From Lachnospiraceae bacterium (lineage in GTDB: Bacteria; Bacillota; Clostridia; Lachnospirales; Lachnospiraceae), in the NCBI GenBank assembly GCA_015056915.1, contig SVFK01000007.1:57391-121390 (forward strand): a stretch of 64,000 nt of DNA. The letters run 5' to 3'. A program made the translations under genes and the position numbers. The notes below the pieces were generated by a model, which saw only the letters and a list, made by a program, of their open reading frames with translations, searched no databases and had not been told where the DNA came from. How positions within the stretch are numbered: position 1 is the first letter of the stretch; every line of letters begins with the position of its first letter. Of this stretch, positions 27,275-35,748 are shown piece by piece.

Positions 27275-28132
27275 ATGAGATTTGTGGTGGTAACGGGAAT
27301 GAGCGGTGGAGGAAAGAGTACCGCCTTAAAAATGTTGGAGGATGCGGGATTCTACTGTGTAGACAATCTGCCGGTTTCTTTGATTGAGAAATTTATGGAG
27401 CTGATATCCATGCCGGCCAGTGAGGTCAGTAAGGTGGCACTGGGGCTGGATGTGAGAGCCGACCAATCCTTTGAAGATGCAACCCGTATTTTGACCCAGT
27501 TAAAGGATAAAGGGCATAGCTTTGAAATTCTGTTTATGGAAGCTGATGAAAACACCTTAATCAAGCGTTACAAAGAAACCAGACGAGTGCATCCCCTTGC
27601 TGTGGACGGCAGAGTAGAGGAAGGAGTCCGCAGGGAACGTCAGGTTCTGGAGACCATTCGTAAGGCAGCAGACTATGTGATGGACAGTTCCCATTTACTT
27701 ACAAGGGAATTAAAGGAAGAGCTTGACCGCATTTTTGTAAACAATGAGGAATATAATAGTCTCATGGTTACAGTCATGTCCTTTGGTTTTAAACATGGTA
27801 TACCGGTAGATGCGGATTTGGTATTTGATGTTCGCTTTTTGCCCAATCCCTATTATATTGAGGGGCTGAAGGTGCAGACCGGAAATGATAAGGCAGTGCA
27901 GGATTATGTTATGGGTTTTGCCGAATCACAGCAATTTATGGACAAGCTGGTGGATATGGTACAGTTTCTGCTGCCGAATTATGTGAAGGAAGGCAAATAT
28001 AGTCTGGTAATTGCAATCGGCTGTACAGGTGGTAAACATAGAAGTGTCACCTTGGCCAATGAGCTATACCACAGACTGGTAAATAAGGGACATTATGGCA
28101 TTAAGATTCACCACAGAGATGTAAAGGGATAG
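27275..28132 (+). CDS. rapZ: RapZ-family nucleotide-binding protein (RNase adapter type)
   Basis: 285 residues. The N-terminal Walker A is GMSGGGKSTAL at residues 8-18, with YCVDNLP soon after. The C-terminal domain has DVRFLPNPYY and IAIGCTGGKHRSV, both family hallmarks. In E. coli RapZ controls glmS through small RNAs; the Firmicute member YvcJ binds nucleotides and is linked to competence, so the target here is not known. A short gap joins it to whiA and the Crh-like gene, a typical Firmicute order, although the usual glmR/yvcK gene between rapZ and whiA is missing. Confidence 0.94.
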   Translation: MRFVVVTGMSGGGKSTALKMLEDAGFYCVDNLPVSLIEKFMELISMPASEVSKVALGLDVRADQSFEDATRILTQLKDKGHSFEILFMEADENTLIKRYKETRRVHPLAVDGRVEEGVRRERQVLETIRKAADYVMDSSHLLTRELKEELDRIFVNNEEYNSLMVTVMSFGFKHGIPVDADLVFDVRFLPNPYYIEGLKVQTGNDKAVQDYVMGFAESQQFMDKLVDMVQFLLPNYVKEGKYSLVIAIGCTGGKHRSVTLANELYHRLVNKGHYGIKIHHRDVKG

Positions 28133-28152
28133 GAAATACAGAGGGATAAGAG

Positions 28153-29019
28153 ATGTCATTTTCAAGTAAAGTAAAAGAAGAATTGGCAAAACATTATAGC
28201 GCGGCAAGGCATTGTCAGCTCGCTGAATTAGCGGCCATAATGAATTTTTGCGGACAGTACGGAATAGACAAAGAGGGTAATTATATTGTCGGTTTTCAGA
28301 CAGAAAATGAAGTCGCTCGAAGAAAAGGCTTTACATTATTGAAAAAAACATATAATATAGATACTGATGTCGCCATAAGCGAGGAACAGATGAGAGCAGT
28401 TTTCCAGAAGATAGGCAATCTGGAGGAGCCGGTCAGCAACTTGCTTATAAAAAATTCCTGTTGTCAAAGGGCATTTTTGCGAGGAGCGTTCTTGTGCATT
28501 GGTTCCATGAGCGATCCGCAGAAGAGTTATCATTTAGAATTTGTATGTACTGATGAGAACAAAGCGAGACAATTACAGAGTGTGATACAGGGATTTGAGA
28601 TAGATGCAAAAATAGTGCTTCGAAAGAAGTATTACGTCGTTTATCTGAAGGAGGGCTCCGGGATTGTGGACCTTCTGAATGTTTGTGAGGCTCATGTGGC
28701 ATTAATGGAGCTGGAGAATCTGCGTATTTTGAAAGAGATGCGCAATTCCATTAATCGTCGTGTGAATTGTGAGGCGGCGAATATCACCAAAACGGTGAAT
28801 GCCGCTACCCGACAAATTGAGGATATTGAATATATCCGCGATTATTACGGTTTTCAGAATCTGCCGGAGAATCTGCGGCAGATGGCAGAGGTGCGATTGG
28901 AGAATCCGGATGCACCGCTGAAGGAGCTGGGAGAGCATTTGAGTCCTCCGGTAGGAAAATCGGGTGTTAACCACAGATTGAGAAAGCTTAGTGAGCTTGC
29001 AGACAGAATAAGAACGTAA
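28153..29019 (+). CDS. whiA: WhiA-family DNA-binding protein
   Basis: 288 residues. An N-terminal LAGLIDADG-like domain with FLRGAFLCIGSMSDP joins a C-terminal helix-turn-helix with NITKTVNAATRQIEDI and LSPPVGKSGVNHRLRKL. In actinobacteria WhiA is a sporulation regulator; in Bacillus it affects cell division and chromosome segregation. Its role here is inferred from that. It starts 20 nt after rapZ with a GGGATAAGAG-like site and is followed by the Crh-like gene 15 nt later. Confidence 0.95.
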   Translation: MSFSSKVKEELAKHYSAARHCQLAELAAIMNFCGQYGIDKEGNYIVGFQTENEVARRKGFTLLKKTYNIDTDVAISEEQMRAVFQKIGNLEEPVSNLLIKNSCCQRAFLRGAFLCIGSMSDPQKSYHLEFVCTDENKARQLQSVIQGFEIDAKIVLRKKYYVVYLKEGSGIVDLLNVCEAHVALMELENLRILKEMRNSINRRVNCEAANITKTVNAATRQIEDIEYIRDYYGFQNLPENLRQMAEVRLENPDAPLKELGEHLSPPVGKSGVNHRLRKLSELADRIRT

Positions 29020-29034
29020 AAAGAGGAGGAAAGT

Positions 29035-29295
29035 ATGACAAAGAGAAATATCCAGGTAAAATTGGAAAGTGGTCTTGAGGCAAGACCTGTGGCACTGTTA
29101 GTTCAGGAAGCCAGCAAATACGAGAGTAGCATTTATATTGAATGTGAAGGCAAGAGAGTAAATGCAAAAAGTATTATGGGTATGATGAGTCTGGGACTTG
29201 ATACGGGTGAAGAGCTTGTGGTAGTTGCAGAAGGTACGGATGAGCAGACAGCCGTGAATAATATTGAAAGATTTTTAAGCGGAGAAGTAGCTTAA
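29035..29295 (+). CDS. crh: Crh-like HPr protein lacking the active histidine
   Basis: 86 residues, HPr fold. The phosphotransfer site normally reads GLHARP; here residues 13-18 are GLEARP, with Glu15 in place of His15, so PEP-dependent phosphotransfer is not possible. The regulatory serine is kept at exactly position 46 in AKSIMGMMSLG. That is the layout of Crh of Bacillus (which has Gln15), a CcpA co-repressor controlled by HPr kinase. The position after rapZ-whiA is also the crh position. AGAGGAGG precedes the ATG. The orthology label is inferred from these traits. Confidence 0.85.
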   Translation: MTKRNIQVKLESGLEARPVALLVQEASKYESSIYIECEGKRVNAKSIMGMMSLGLDTGEELVVVAEGTDEQTAVNNIERFLSGEVA

Positions 29296-29318
29296 GAAAA
29301 ATGTCCATAAAAGGGAGG

Positions 29319-29350
29319 ATGCCAAGGAACTGTGTTCCTTGGCATTTATT
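29319..29350 (+). terminator. Rho-independent terminator after the crh-like gene
   Basis: ATGCCAAGGAAC at 29319-29330 pairs perfectly with GTTCCTTGGCAT at 29334-29345, followed by TTATT. It ends the uvrC-to-crh block. Confidence 0.85.
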
Positions 29351-29486
29351 ATGAAAAAGTTATTATTAAAACAATTAACTGTAATAGGCGTTTCATCTAT
29401 CTCTATGGTTATAGTATAGGATACAGAAATGTCTAAAGCGTGATGTGAAATTAAAAAAATCTTGAATGAATTGTAAACAAAATATG

Positions 29487-29517
29487 AATGAGACGGTACT
29501 TTTGTACCTGTCTCGTT
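29487..29517 (-). terminator. Hairpin downstream of the cyclophilin gene
   Basis: AATGAGACGGTAC at 29487-29499 pairs with GTACC plus GTCTCGTT at 29504-29517, with one bulged T. It lies 65 bases past the end of the minus-strand cyclophilin gene and may end it; the T tract is weak on both strands. Confidence 0.45.
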
Positions 29518-29581
29518 CGTTAATTGTAAAAAAATTCTTGATTAGATGAGAAATTGTTTGATTTTGATGTTTTTTGTGTCG

Positions 29582-30112
29582 TTATCTGTCGGCGAGCTTT
29601 TCAGGCTCGGGATAGGTCTCGCCAAAGGTGTCAACAGTAACACTTTCCATAATCTGATCTTCTAAAGGACGATCGCTGTAATCGGTAGGGCTTTCAGCAA
29701 TTTTATTTACAACCTCCATACCTTCGATTACTTTACCGAATGCAGCATAGCTTCCGTCAAGGTGAGGAGAATTTTTGTGCATGATAAAGAACTGAGAGCC
29801 TGCGGAATCGGGATGCATTGCTCTTGCCATGGAGAGGACTCCCTCGGTATGCTTTAAGGTGTTGTTTACACCGTTCTGCGCAAATTCACCTTTGATACTG
29901 TAGCCGGGACCACCCATACCTGTACCGTTAGGACAGCCACCCTGAATCATAAAGCCGCGGATAACACGATGGAAAATCAAGCCATTATAATAGCCTTTGT
30001 TAATCAGACTGATAAAATTGTTTACGGAAATGGGAGCTATATCGGGATAGAGCTCTAGCTTGATGATATCGCCGCTTTTCATAGTAATTGTAACAACTGG
30101 ATTTTTAGCCAT
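29582..30112 (-). CDS. Peptidyl-prolyl cis-trans isomerase, cyclophilin type
   Basis: 176 residues without a signal peptide, so cytoplasmic. It speeds proline isomerisation in protein folding. Family motifs are [46 protein letters not shown] and [12 protein letters not shown]. The catalytic Arg is in [16 protein letters not shown] precedes the start. Single gene, divergent from the acetyltransferase. Confidence 0.95.
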   Translation of the reverse strand: MAKNPVVTITMKSGDIIKLELYPDIAPISVNNFISLINKGYYNGLIFHRVIRGFMIQGGCPNGTGMGGPGYSIKGEFAQNGVNNTLKHTEGVLSMARAMHPDSAGSQFFIMHKNSPHLDGSYAAFGKVIEGMEVVNKIAESPTDYSDRPLEDQIMESVTVDTFGETYPEPEKLADR

Positions 30113-30244
30113 AATATATTCCTTTCTGTTTATAAAATGTTATACTATATTTAGCTGTCATAGCCGTGGGAATTTGTGGAAGGACAGCTAAGCTTTATTG
30201 TAACGTAAGTCGGTAAGAACGTAAAGAGGAGAAATGATACAGAA

Positions 30245-31129
30245 ATGATTTATCTGCAAAAGGTAATTGCACTTGTGGAAAAGGAAAGCTGCATAGATTC
30301 ATTGAAAATGCTGGGGCAGACCCTACTGGGAGATGGGGTTGGTTTTCGGTGTTTTCTGGGAGAAGATGTGATGAACTGCCGATTGGTTATTGATTGCAGT
30401 CCTGAAGCAGCTGATGAATATCGCGATGATGAAAGGCGTCTCTGGATAACTGACAGTGCCGGGCAGGCAAGTAATCTTACCAGACAGGGAGAGGCGGTAC
30501 TGGCATTGCTCCATGTGGACAATAGAGAACAGGACTTTTCCGGTATTTTGTATGCCTGTGAGAGTCCTGAGGAATTGGATGCAGAATATATGGATAGAGT
30601 GTACAGGCGATGTGCCGATATACCCTGGGATATTATAGAGACGGACAGATGTATGGTTCGTGAAACCACGGAGGCAGATGTGGAGGCCTTCTTCGAAATA
30701 TATGCACATTCAGAAATTAGCCATTACACAGAAGGACTTTACCCCACAGTGGAAAAGGAAAAGGAGTACATAAGGGAATATATTGAAAAGGTTTACGGGT
30801 TCTTAGGTTTTGGAGTGTGGAGCATTTTAAAAAAGGACACCGGCGAAATCATCGGCAGAGCCGGTTTTTCCTACCGGGAAGGTTATGAGGAGCCGGAAAT
30901 CGGTTTTGTGATAGGCGTGCCCTGGCAGGGTCAGGGATATGCATGGGAGGTATGTAGCGCACTGCTTACCATGGGGGAGAAAAATTTTGGATTTACAATA
31001 GTAAATGCATTTGTACGACCAGAGAATAAAGCTTCTGTTGCGTTATGTAAGAAGCTGGGATTCAAGGAACTGACAACAGTTAGGAAAGGTGGGGAGAAAC
31101 ACCTGTATATGCAAAGATATAAGGGGTGA
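30245..31129 (+). CDS. GNAT family N-acetyltransferase with extra N-terminal domain
   Basis: 294 residues. The C-terminal half (about 135-294) is a RimJ/RimL-type acetyltransferase: IIETDRCMVRETTEADVEAF at its start, GRAGFSYREGYEEPEIGFVI in the middle, then the acetyl-CoA loop region WQGQGYAWE and VRPENKASVALCKKLGF. Residues 1-130 form an acidic domain of unknown type that plain RimL proteins do not have. The acceptor is not predictable. GAGGAGAAATG lies upstream of ATG 30245. Confidence 0.82.
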   Translation: MIYLQKVIALVEKESCIDSLKMLGQTLLGDGVGFRCFLGEDVMNCRLVIDCSPEAADEYRDDERRLWITDSAGQASNLTRQGEAVLALLHVDNREQDFSGILYACESPEELDAEYMDRVYRRCADIPWDIIETDRCMVRETTEADVEAFFEIYAHSEISHYTEGLYPTVEKEKEYIREYIEKVYGFLGFGVWSILKKDTGEIIGRAGFSYREGYEEPEIGFVIGVPWQGQGYAWEVCSALLTMGEKNFGFTIVNAFVRPENKASVALCKKLGFKELTTVRKGGEKHLYMQRYKG

Positions 31130-31160
31130 TGTAAACAATTGGTTTACATCACCCCTTATT
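31121..31160. terminator. Bidirectional terminator between the GNAT and hflC genes
   Basis: A perfect 16-bp stem (31121-31136 with 31142-31157) and a 5-nt loop, with A-rich and T-rich flanks. It contains the GNAT stop codon and sits just after the hflC end on the other strand. Confidence 0.92.
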
Positions 31161-31170
31161 TTGCTGTAAT

Positions 31171-32040
31171 TTACTGTCCGTAGAAAATCTGGGCAATGGG
31201 TGAATCAGGAGACAGGATGACAGTCTTATTATCCCCTGACATGGAAACCTTTAATGCATCAAGACTTCTTACAAAGGAGTAAAAATCCTGCTTGGATTCA
31301 TCTGCGTAAGCTTCTGACAGAATGCGCATGTATTCTGCTTCGCCCTCTGCAATGAGAATTTCAGCATTTTTCTCGGCCTCGGACAATAATACAGTTACTT
31401 CCTTGTCCGTGGTGTTTTTGATTTTCTGTGCTTCGGAGCTACCCTCTGCAGTGTAGGTTGCTGCAATATTGTCACGCTCGGATATCATACGCTCATATAC
31501 GGCAGCCTTGTTGTCACTGGGCAGGTCAAGCTGCTTGGTCTCAAATGCTAACAGCTCAATGCCATACTGATCCATAACGTTACCGATATTAGCGATGATA
31601 GCAGCGGACAGCACGCCGTCACGTCCGGAGATTACCTCATCCTGGGTGGTACTACTGATTACATTCTTGGTGGAGTTATATACAATGGTGTCCAGACGAT
31701 TCTCTGCATTTGTAATGGAGGAATTTAATGTCTGTGCAAATTTTAAAGGGTCTACAATGTGCCACAGAATATAACTGTCGCAAATCATGGTCTTCTTGTC
31801 GCTGGTAATAACATCTGAAGGCGACAGGTCGTACAGTAAAACCTGCTTGGGCAGAGTATCAACGCTCTGGATAAAAGGAATCTTGAAGCTGATACCTGCC
31901 GTATCTACTACATGGTCAACCTTACCGAACTGACGAATCAGGCTGTATTCATTTTCATTTGTAATTACAATACTGGAGGCGCCGATTATCAGAGCCACAA
32001 ACAGTACGGCAATTAATATAACTTTTTTAATAGTTTTCAT
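31171..32040 (-). CDS. hflC: HflC-like SPFH membrane protein, FtsH modulator
   Basis: 289 residues. An N-terminal membrane helix (about 5-25) is followed by an SPFH/Band 7 domain with NEYSLIRQFGKV, and a long helical region with AEGEAEYMRILSEAY. HflC joins HflK in a membrane complex that encloses and modulates FtsH. It starts 21 nt after hflK in the same direction. The match to hflC over other SPFH proteins rests on the pair order and the short helical C-terminus. Confidence 0.9.
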   Translation of the reverse strand: MKTIKKVILIAVLFVALIIGASSIVITNENEYSLIRQFGKVDHVVDTAGISFKIPFIQSVDTLPKQVLLYDLSPSDVITSDKKTMICDSYILWHIVDPLKFAQTLNSSITNAENRLDTIVYNSTKNVISSTTQDEVISGRDGVLSAAIIANIGNVMDQYGIELLAFETKQLDLPSDNKAAVYERMISERDNIAATYTAEGSSEAQKIKNTTDKEVTVLLSEAEKNAEILIAEGEAEYMRILSEAYADESKQDFYSFVRSLDALKVSMSGDNKTVILSPDSPIAQIFYGQ

Positions 32041-32061
32041 AAATCAATCTGTGCCTCCTTA

Positions 32062-33096
32062 TTATTCTGCTTTATTATTGTCTGTAGTACCGGAGTTAAC
32101 ACTGCCGGTAGTATCTAAGCTTACGAAGGACTCGATGGGATAGAAGGTCTGCATGTCGCCGCTAGGACTTTCGATAAGAACTTTCAAATCGGGCAGAACC
32201 TCTTCCATGGTCTCATAGAACATACGCTGCTTGGTAATGGTAGGGTTCTTGATATACTCCTCATACATAGCGTTAAAACGAGCTACCTGAGCGGTTGCCT
32301 CATTGATACGTTCTGTTTTCTGTGCTTCTGCATCCTTGATAATACCATCGGCCTTTGCCTGTGCATTAGGCATCTGTTCATTGCGGTATTTATTGGCATT
32401 GTTCAAAGCGGTTTCCTTGCCCTGCTTTGCGGTTTCTACCGCCTTAAAGGCTTCCATTACCTCTGTGGTGGGCGGTTCGGAGTCCTGAATAGTGATATTT
32501 ACCAGCTGAATACCAATATTGTGCTGCTCCAGACGTGCCATAATCATTTCCTTAATTGCTGCCTGAATTTCATTTTTTCCAGTGGTCAGTACATCATCTA
32601 CCGGGTAGCTGCCGATAACGGTACGAATGCAGCTCTGACTAATGTTGCGCAAAATATTTACGGGATCGGCGGAAGCATACACTGCCTTTACAGGGTCACT
32701 GTAACGATATTCTACGAAGAAATCCACATTTACAAAATTATAATCAGAGGTAATCATTAGGGATTCCTCAGATAGGACTTCGTTAGAGTTGATATTGTAG
32801 CCGATTGCAAAGCCTTGAATGGTGGTATTGACCTTCTTTACCTTCTGTACAAAAGGAATTTTGAAATGCAGACCGGGCTCGGTAACTGCCTGTGCCTTAC
32901 CAAAGGTAATCAATACTGCCTGCTCCTGTTCACGAATTTGATAGGTACTGTTGAAAACTAAAATAATCAAAACCACAACTGCAACTGCAATTCCAACTAT
33001 TTTGCCCCAACCGGAATTGTTGTTTTTATCCTTGGTGAAACCTTCATCTACGGTTTCAAAACCGTTTCTTCGGTTACGAAAGGATTCATTTGCCAT
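32062..33096 (-). CDS. hflK: HflK-like SPFH membrane protein, FtsH modulator
   Basis: 344 residues. A polar N-terminus, one membrane helix (about 30-48), then an SPFH domain with QEQAVLITFGKAQAVTEPGL and FKIPFVQKV. A helical domain with Glu/Ala-rich repeats ends in NSGTTDNNKAE. It forms the HflKC complex with the next gene. AGAAGGGAG lies upstream of the ATG at 33096. The 256 bp to the next plus-strand gene hold its own divergent promoter region but no clear hairpin. Confidence 0.9.
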   Translation of the reverse strand: MANESFRNRRNGFETVDEGFTKDKNNNSGWGKIVGIAVAVVVLIILVFNSTYQIREQEQAVLITFGKAQAVTEPGLHFKIPFVQKVKKVNTTIQGFAIGYNINSNEVLSEESLMITSDYNFVNVDFFVEYRYSDPVKAVYASADPVNILRNISQSCIRTVIGSYPVDDVLTTGKNEIQAAIKEMIMARLEQHNIGIQLVNITIQDSEPPTTEVMEAFKAVETAKQGKETALNNANKYRNEQMPNAQAKADGIIKDAEAQKTERINEATAQVARFNAMYEEYIKNPTITKQRMFYETMEEVLPDLKVLIESPSGDMQTFYPIESFVSLDTTGSVNSGTTDNNKAE

Positions 33097-33352
33097 AACT
33101 ATTACTCCCTTCTTTTGTGTAAAAATAATGTTAATTTAAAGTTGATATTGTTATATTACAGGAAAAAAATATTTTCTGCAATGGTAAGAAGTGCACGATA
33201 GTGTGGATTAACGTGGCGAATAAGGAAGCTCCGTTGTCCTGACAAAGAAACGGTTGCGGGGAATTGGGAAACGTTATAAAATTGTATAGTAAAGATGTGA
33301 TGCTGCAAAAGCAGTATTCATAAATGGCGCAAGGCACAGATGGGAGAATCGT

Positions 33353-34159
33353 ATGAAGGCATATATATGTTTTCCGCAAGGTAAGGCAAAGGCACTTACC
33401 ATGAGCTATGATGACGGTAAGCTGCAGGATGAAAAACTGGTAGCTATTTTTAATAAATATGGAATCAAAGGAACCTTTAATCTTAACTATGGCTTAATGG
33501 AGGAGGACCCACTACGCATTAAGAAGGAAAGAATTGCAGAGCTTTACAGAGGACATGAAGTGGCAACACATACTATGACACATCCCACCATTGAGAGATG
33601 TCCGTTAACGGAAGTGATTTCAGAAATATTGGAGGACAGAAAGGGCTTGGAGAGCCTTGTCGGTGGTCTGGTGAGAGGTCATGCATATCCCAATGGCTCT
33701 TACAGTCAGGAAATCAAGCATCTATTTCGACAGTTGGGGATTGCCTATGGGCGTGTTGTTCCGGCAGTGGCTGACTATGCATTGCCCACAGATCCCCTTG
33801 AGTGGCATCCTACCTGTCATCATAACGATCCTGAATTGATGAAAAAAGCAGAAGCTTTTGTAAACTTCCGGAAGAAACAGTATTTGAAGTTAATGTATGT
33901 CTGGGGACACAGCTATGAGTTTGATGACAGGGATAACTGGAATGTAATTGAAGAATTTTGCGAATACATAGGTGGCAGAGAGGATATCTGGTATGCTACC
34001 AATATTGAAATTATAGATTATATGGAAGCTGCGAGAAACTTAAGATTTTCTGCAAACAACGAGGCAGTCTATAATCCCAATGCCCAGAGTGTATGGATGG
34101 AGCTTGATGATACAACCTATGTGGAAATTAAGGGTGGCGAGTACGTGAAATTGGTGTAA
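33353..34159 (+). CDS. Polysaccharide deacetylase family protein
   Basis: 268 residues of NodB-homology type. LTMSYDDG near residue 20 gives the catalytic Asp pair, and EVATHTMTHP near 68 the metal-binding histidines. RGHAYPNGSYS and WHPTCHH follow. Relatives remove acetyl groups from N-acetyl sugars. No signal peptide is visible, so it probably acts inside the cell. The gene is just ahead of the glycerol operon but separated by 47 bases; a link is not evident. Confidence 0.82.
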   Translation: MKAYICFPQGKAKALTMSYDDGKLQDEKLVAIFNKYGIKGTFNLNYGLMEEDPLRIKKERIAELYRGHEVATHTMTHPTIERCPLTEVISEILEDRKGLESLVGGLVRGHAYPNGSYSQEIKHLFRQLGIAYGRVVPAVADYALPTDPLEWHPTCHHNDPELMKKAEAFVNFRKKQYLKLMYVWGHSYEFDDRDNWNVIEEFCEYIGGREDIWYATNIEIIDYMEAARNLRFSANNEAVYNPNAQSVWMELDDTTYVEIKGGEYVKLV

Positions 34160-34206
34160 CAGGGTGAACAGCCAAAGGCTGATGAATTGGTTTGTTGGAG
34201 GCGGGT

Positions 34207-35748
34207 ATGAAGCAATATGATGTAATCATTATCGGTGCCGGTGTGTGTGGAGCGGCTATTGCAAGAGAAATGGCAAGGAAGCAGAGGCGGATTGCGGTAT
34301 TGGAAGCAGCATCCGATGTGTGTGAGGGTACTTCTAAGGCCAATAGTGGAATCGTTCATGCAGGTCATGATGCCCTGCCGGGAACCTTAAAAGCGAAATT
34401 GAATGTATTAGGTAATAAGAAGATGGAGGCACTTGCAGAGGAGCTGGATTTTCCCTTTAAGCGCAACGGCTCGTTGGTGCTTTGCTTTCACGAAGAAGAT
34501 AGAGTGAGATTAGAAGAGCTTTTGGAGCGCGGCAGGAAAAACGGCGTGGAGGGACTTAAGATACTTTCTCCGAAGCAGGTGTGGGAAATGGAACCGGGCA
34601 TTTCAAAGAATGTTGTGGCAGCTCTTTATGCTCCCACAGGCGGAATCGTGTGTCCCTTCGGATTAAATATCGCATTGGCAGAGAATGCGGCAGAGAACGG
34701 TGTGGATTTTTATTTGAATCACAGAGTGACGAAGATAGAAAACAGAAGTGACGAAGAGGATAAGGATAACAGCTGTCGCAGGATGTATTCTGTTTTGACC
34801 GGTGAAGAACTGTTTCAGGCACCCATAGTGATTAATGCGGCAGGTGTCTATGCGGATGTGCTACATAATATGGTCAGTAAGCGCAAAATGGAGATTACCC
34901 CCAGAAGAGGCGAATATTGTCTGATGGATAAAGCAAGCGGCAATCTGGTAAAAGCGACTGTTTTTCAGCTGCCTTCTCAATATGGTAAAGGGATTCTGGT
35001 AACGCCGTCCGTTCATGGCAATCTGCTGGTGGGTCCCACTGCGGAGGATATCCCGGATAAAGAAAATACAGAAACTACGGCAGTCGGTTTGAAAAAGGTT
35101 ATGGATACAGGTGCCTTAAGTGTGGAAGGATTGGACTCCAGGCAGATTATTACCTCCTTTGCAGGATTACGTGCTCATATAACACAATATGACAGTGGTG
35201 TTGCAAATGCATCAGGTGATTTCGTAATAGAAGAGGTATCGGATGCACCGGGCTTTTTTGATGTGGCAGGAATCGAGTCGCCGGGATTATCCTGCGTGCC
35301 TGCAATCAGTGAGTACGTGGCAGAGCTTGTAAATGCAGCTTACCCGGCACCGGATAAAACTGATTTTAAAGAAAAACGAAAAGGGCTTCCAAATGTTGCA
35401 TCTGCCTCAAATGAGGAGCGACAGGCTCTGATTGCGGAGAATCCAGCCTTTGCTAATGTAATATGCCGCTGTGAAATGGTAACGGAGGGAGAAATCGTAG
35501 CAGCGATTCACAGACCCTTGGGAGCCACAACACTGGACGGTGTAAAGCGAAGAACCAGAGCCGGTATGGGCAGATGTCAGTCGGGCTTCTGTTCACCGAA
35601 GGTGTTGGAGATTCTGGCAAGAGAACGGGGCGTGGATCAGAGTGAGATTACAAAGTCGGGAGCAGCTTCTGCGATTTTGACCGGGCACACAAAAGATGAC
35701 GCACATGTCACCTTTTCTAAGAACGGAAAGGAGGACACTCATGAATAG
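34207..35748 (+). CDS. Glycerol-3-phosphate dehydrogenase-like FAD oxidoreductase (GlpA type)
   Basis: 513 residues from ATG 34207, with TTGGAGGCGGG upstream. The N-terminal FAD site is IIGAGVCGAAIAREMAR. GTSKANSGIVHAGHDA marks the DAO/GlpA fold. The C-terminal 90 residues hold a BFD-like [2Fe-2S] site, CRCEMVTEGE with GRCQSGFC. It would oxidise glycerol 3-phosphate to dihydroxyacetone phosphate and pass electrons to its partner. It overlaps the next gene by 8 nt, and glpK closes the operon, which supports the role. Confidence 0.87.
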   Translation: MKQYDVIIIGAGVCGAAIAREMARKQRRIAVLEAASDVCEGTSKANSGIVHAGHDALPGTLKAKLNVLGNKKMEALAEELDFPFKRNGSLVLCFHEEDRVRLEELLERGRKNGVEGLKILSPKQVWEMEPGISKNVVAALYAPTGGIVCPFGLNIALAENAAENGVDFYLNHRVTKIENRSDEEDKDNSCRRMYSVLTGEELFQAPIVINAAGVYADVLHNMVSKRKMEITPRRGEYCLMDKASGNLVKATVFQLPSQYGKGILVTPSVHGNLLVGPTAEDIPDKENTETTAVGLKKVMDTGALSVEGLDSRQIITSFAGLRAHITQYDSGVANASGDFVIEEVSDAPGFFDVAGIESPGLSCVPAISEYVAELVNAAYPAPDKTDFKEKRKGLPNVASASNEERQALIAENPAFANVICRCEMVTEGEIVAAIHRPLGATTLDGVKRRTRAGMGRCQSGFCSPKVLEILARERGVDQSEITKSGAASAILTGHTKDDAHVTFSKNGKEDTHE

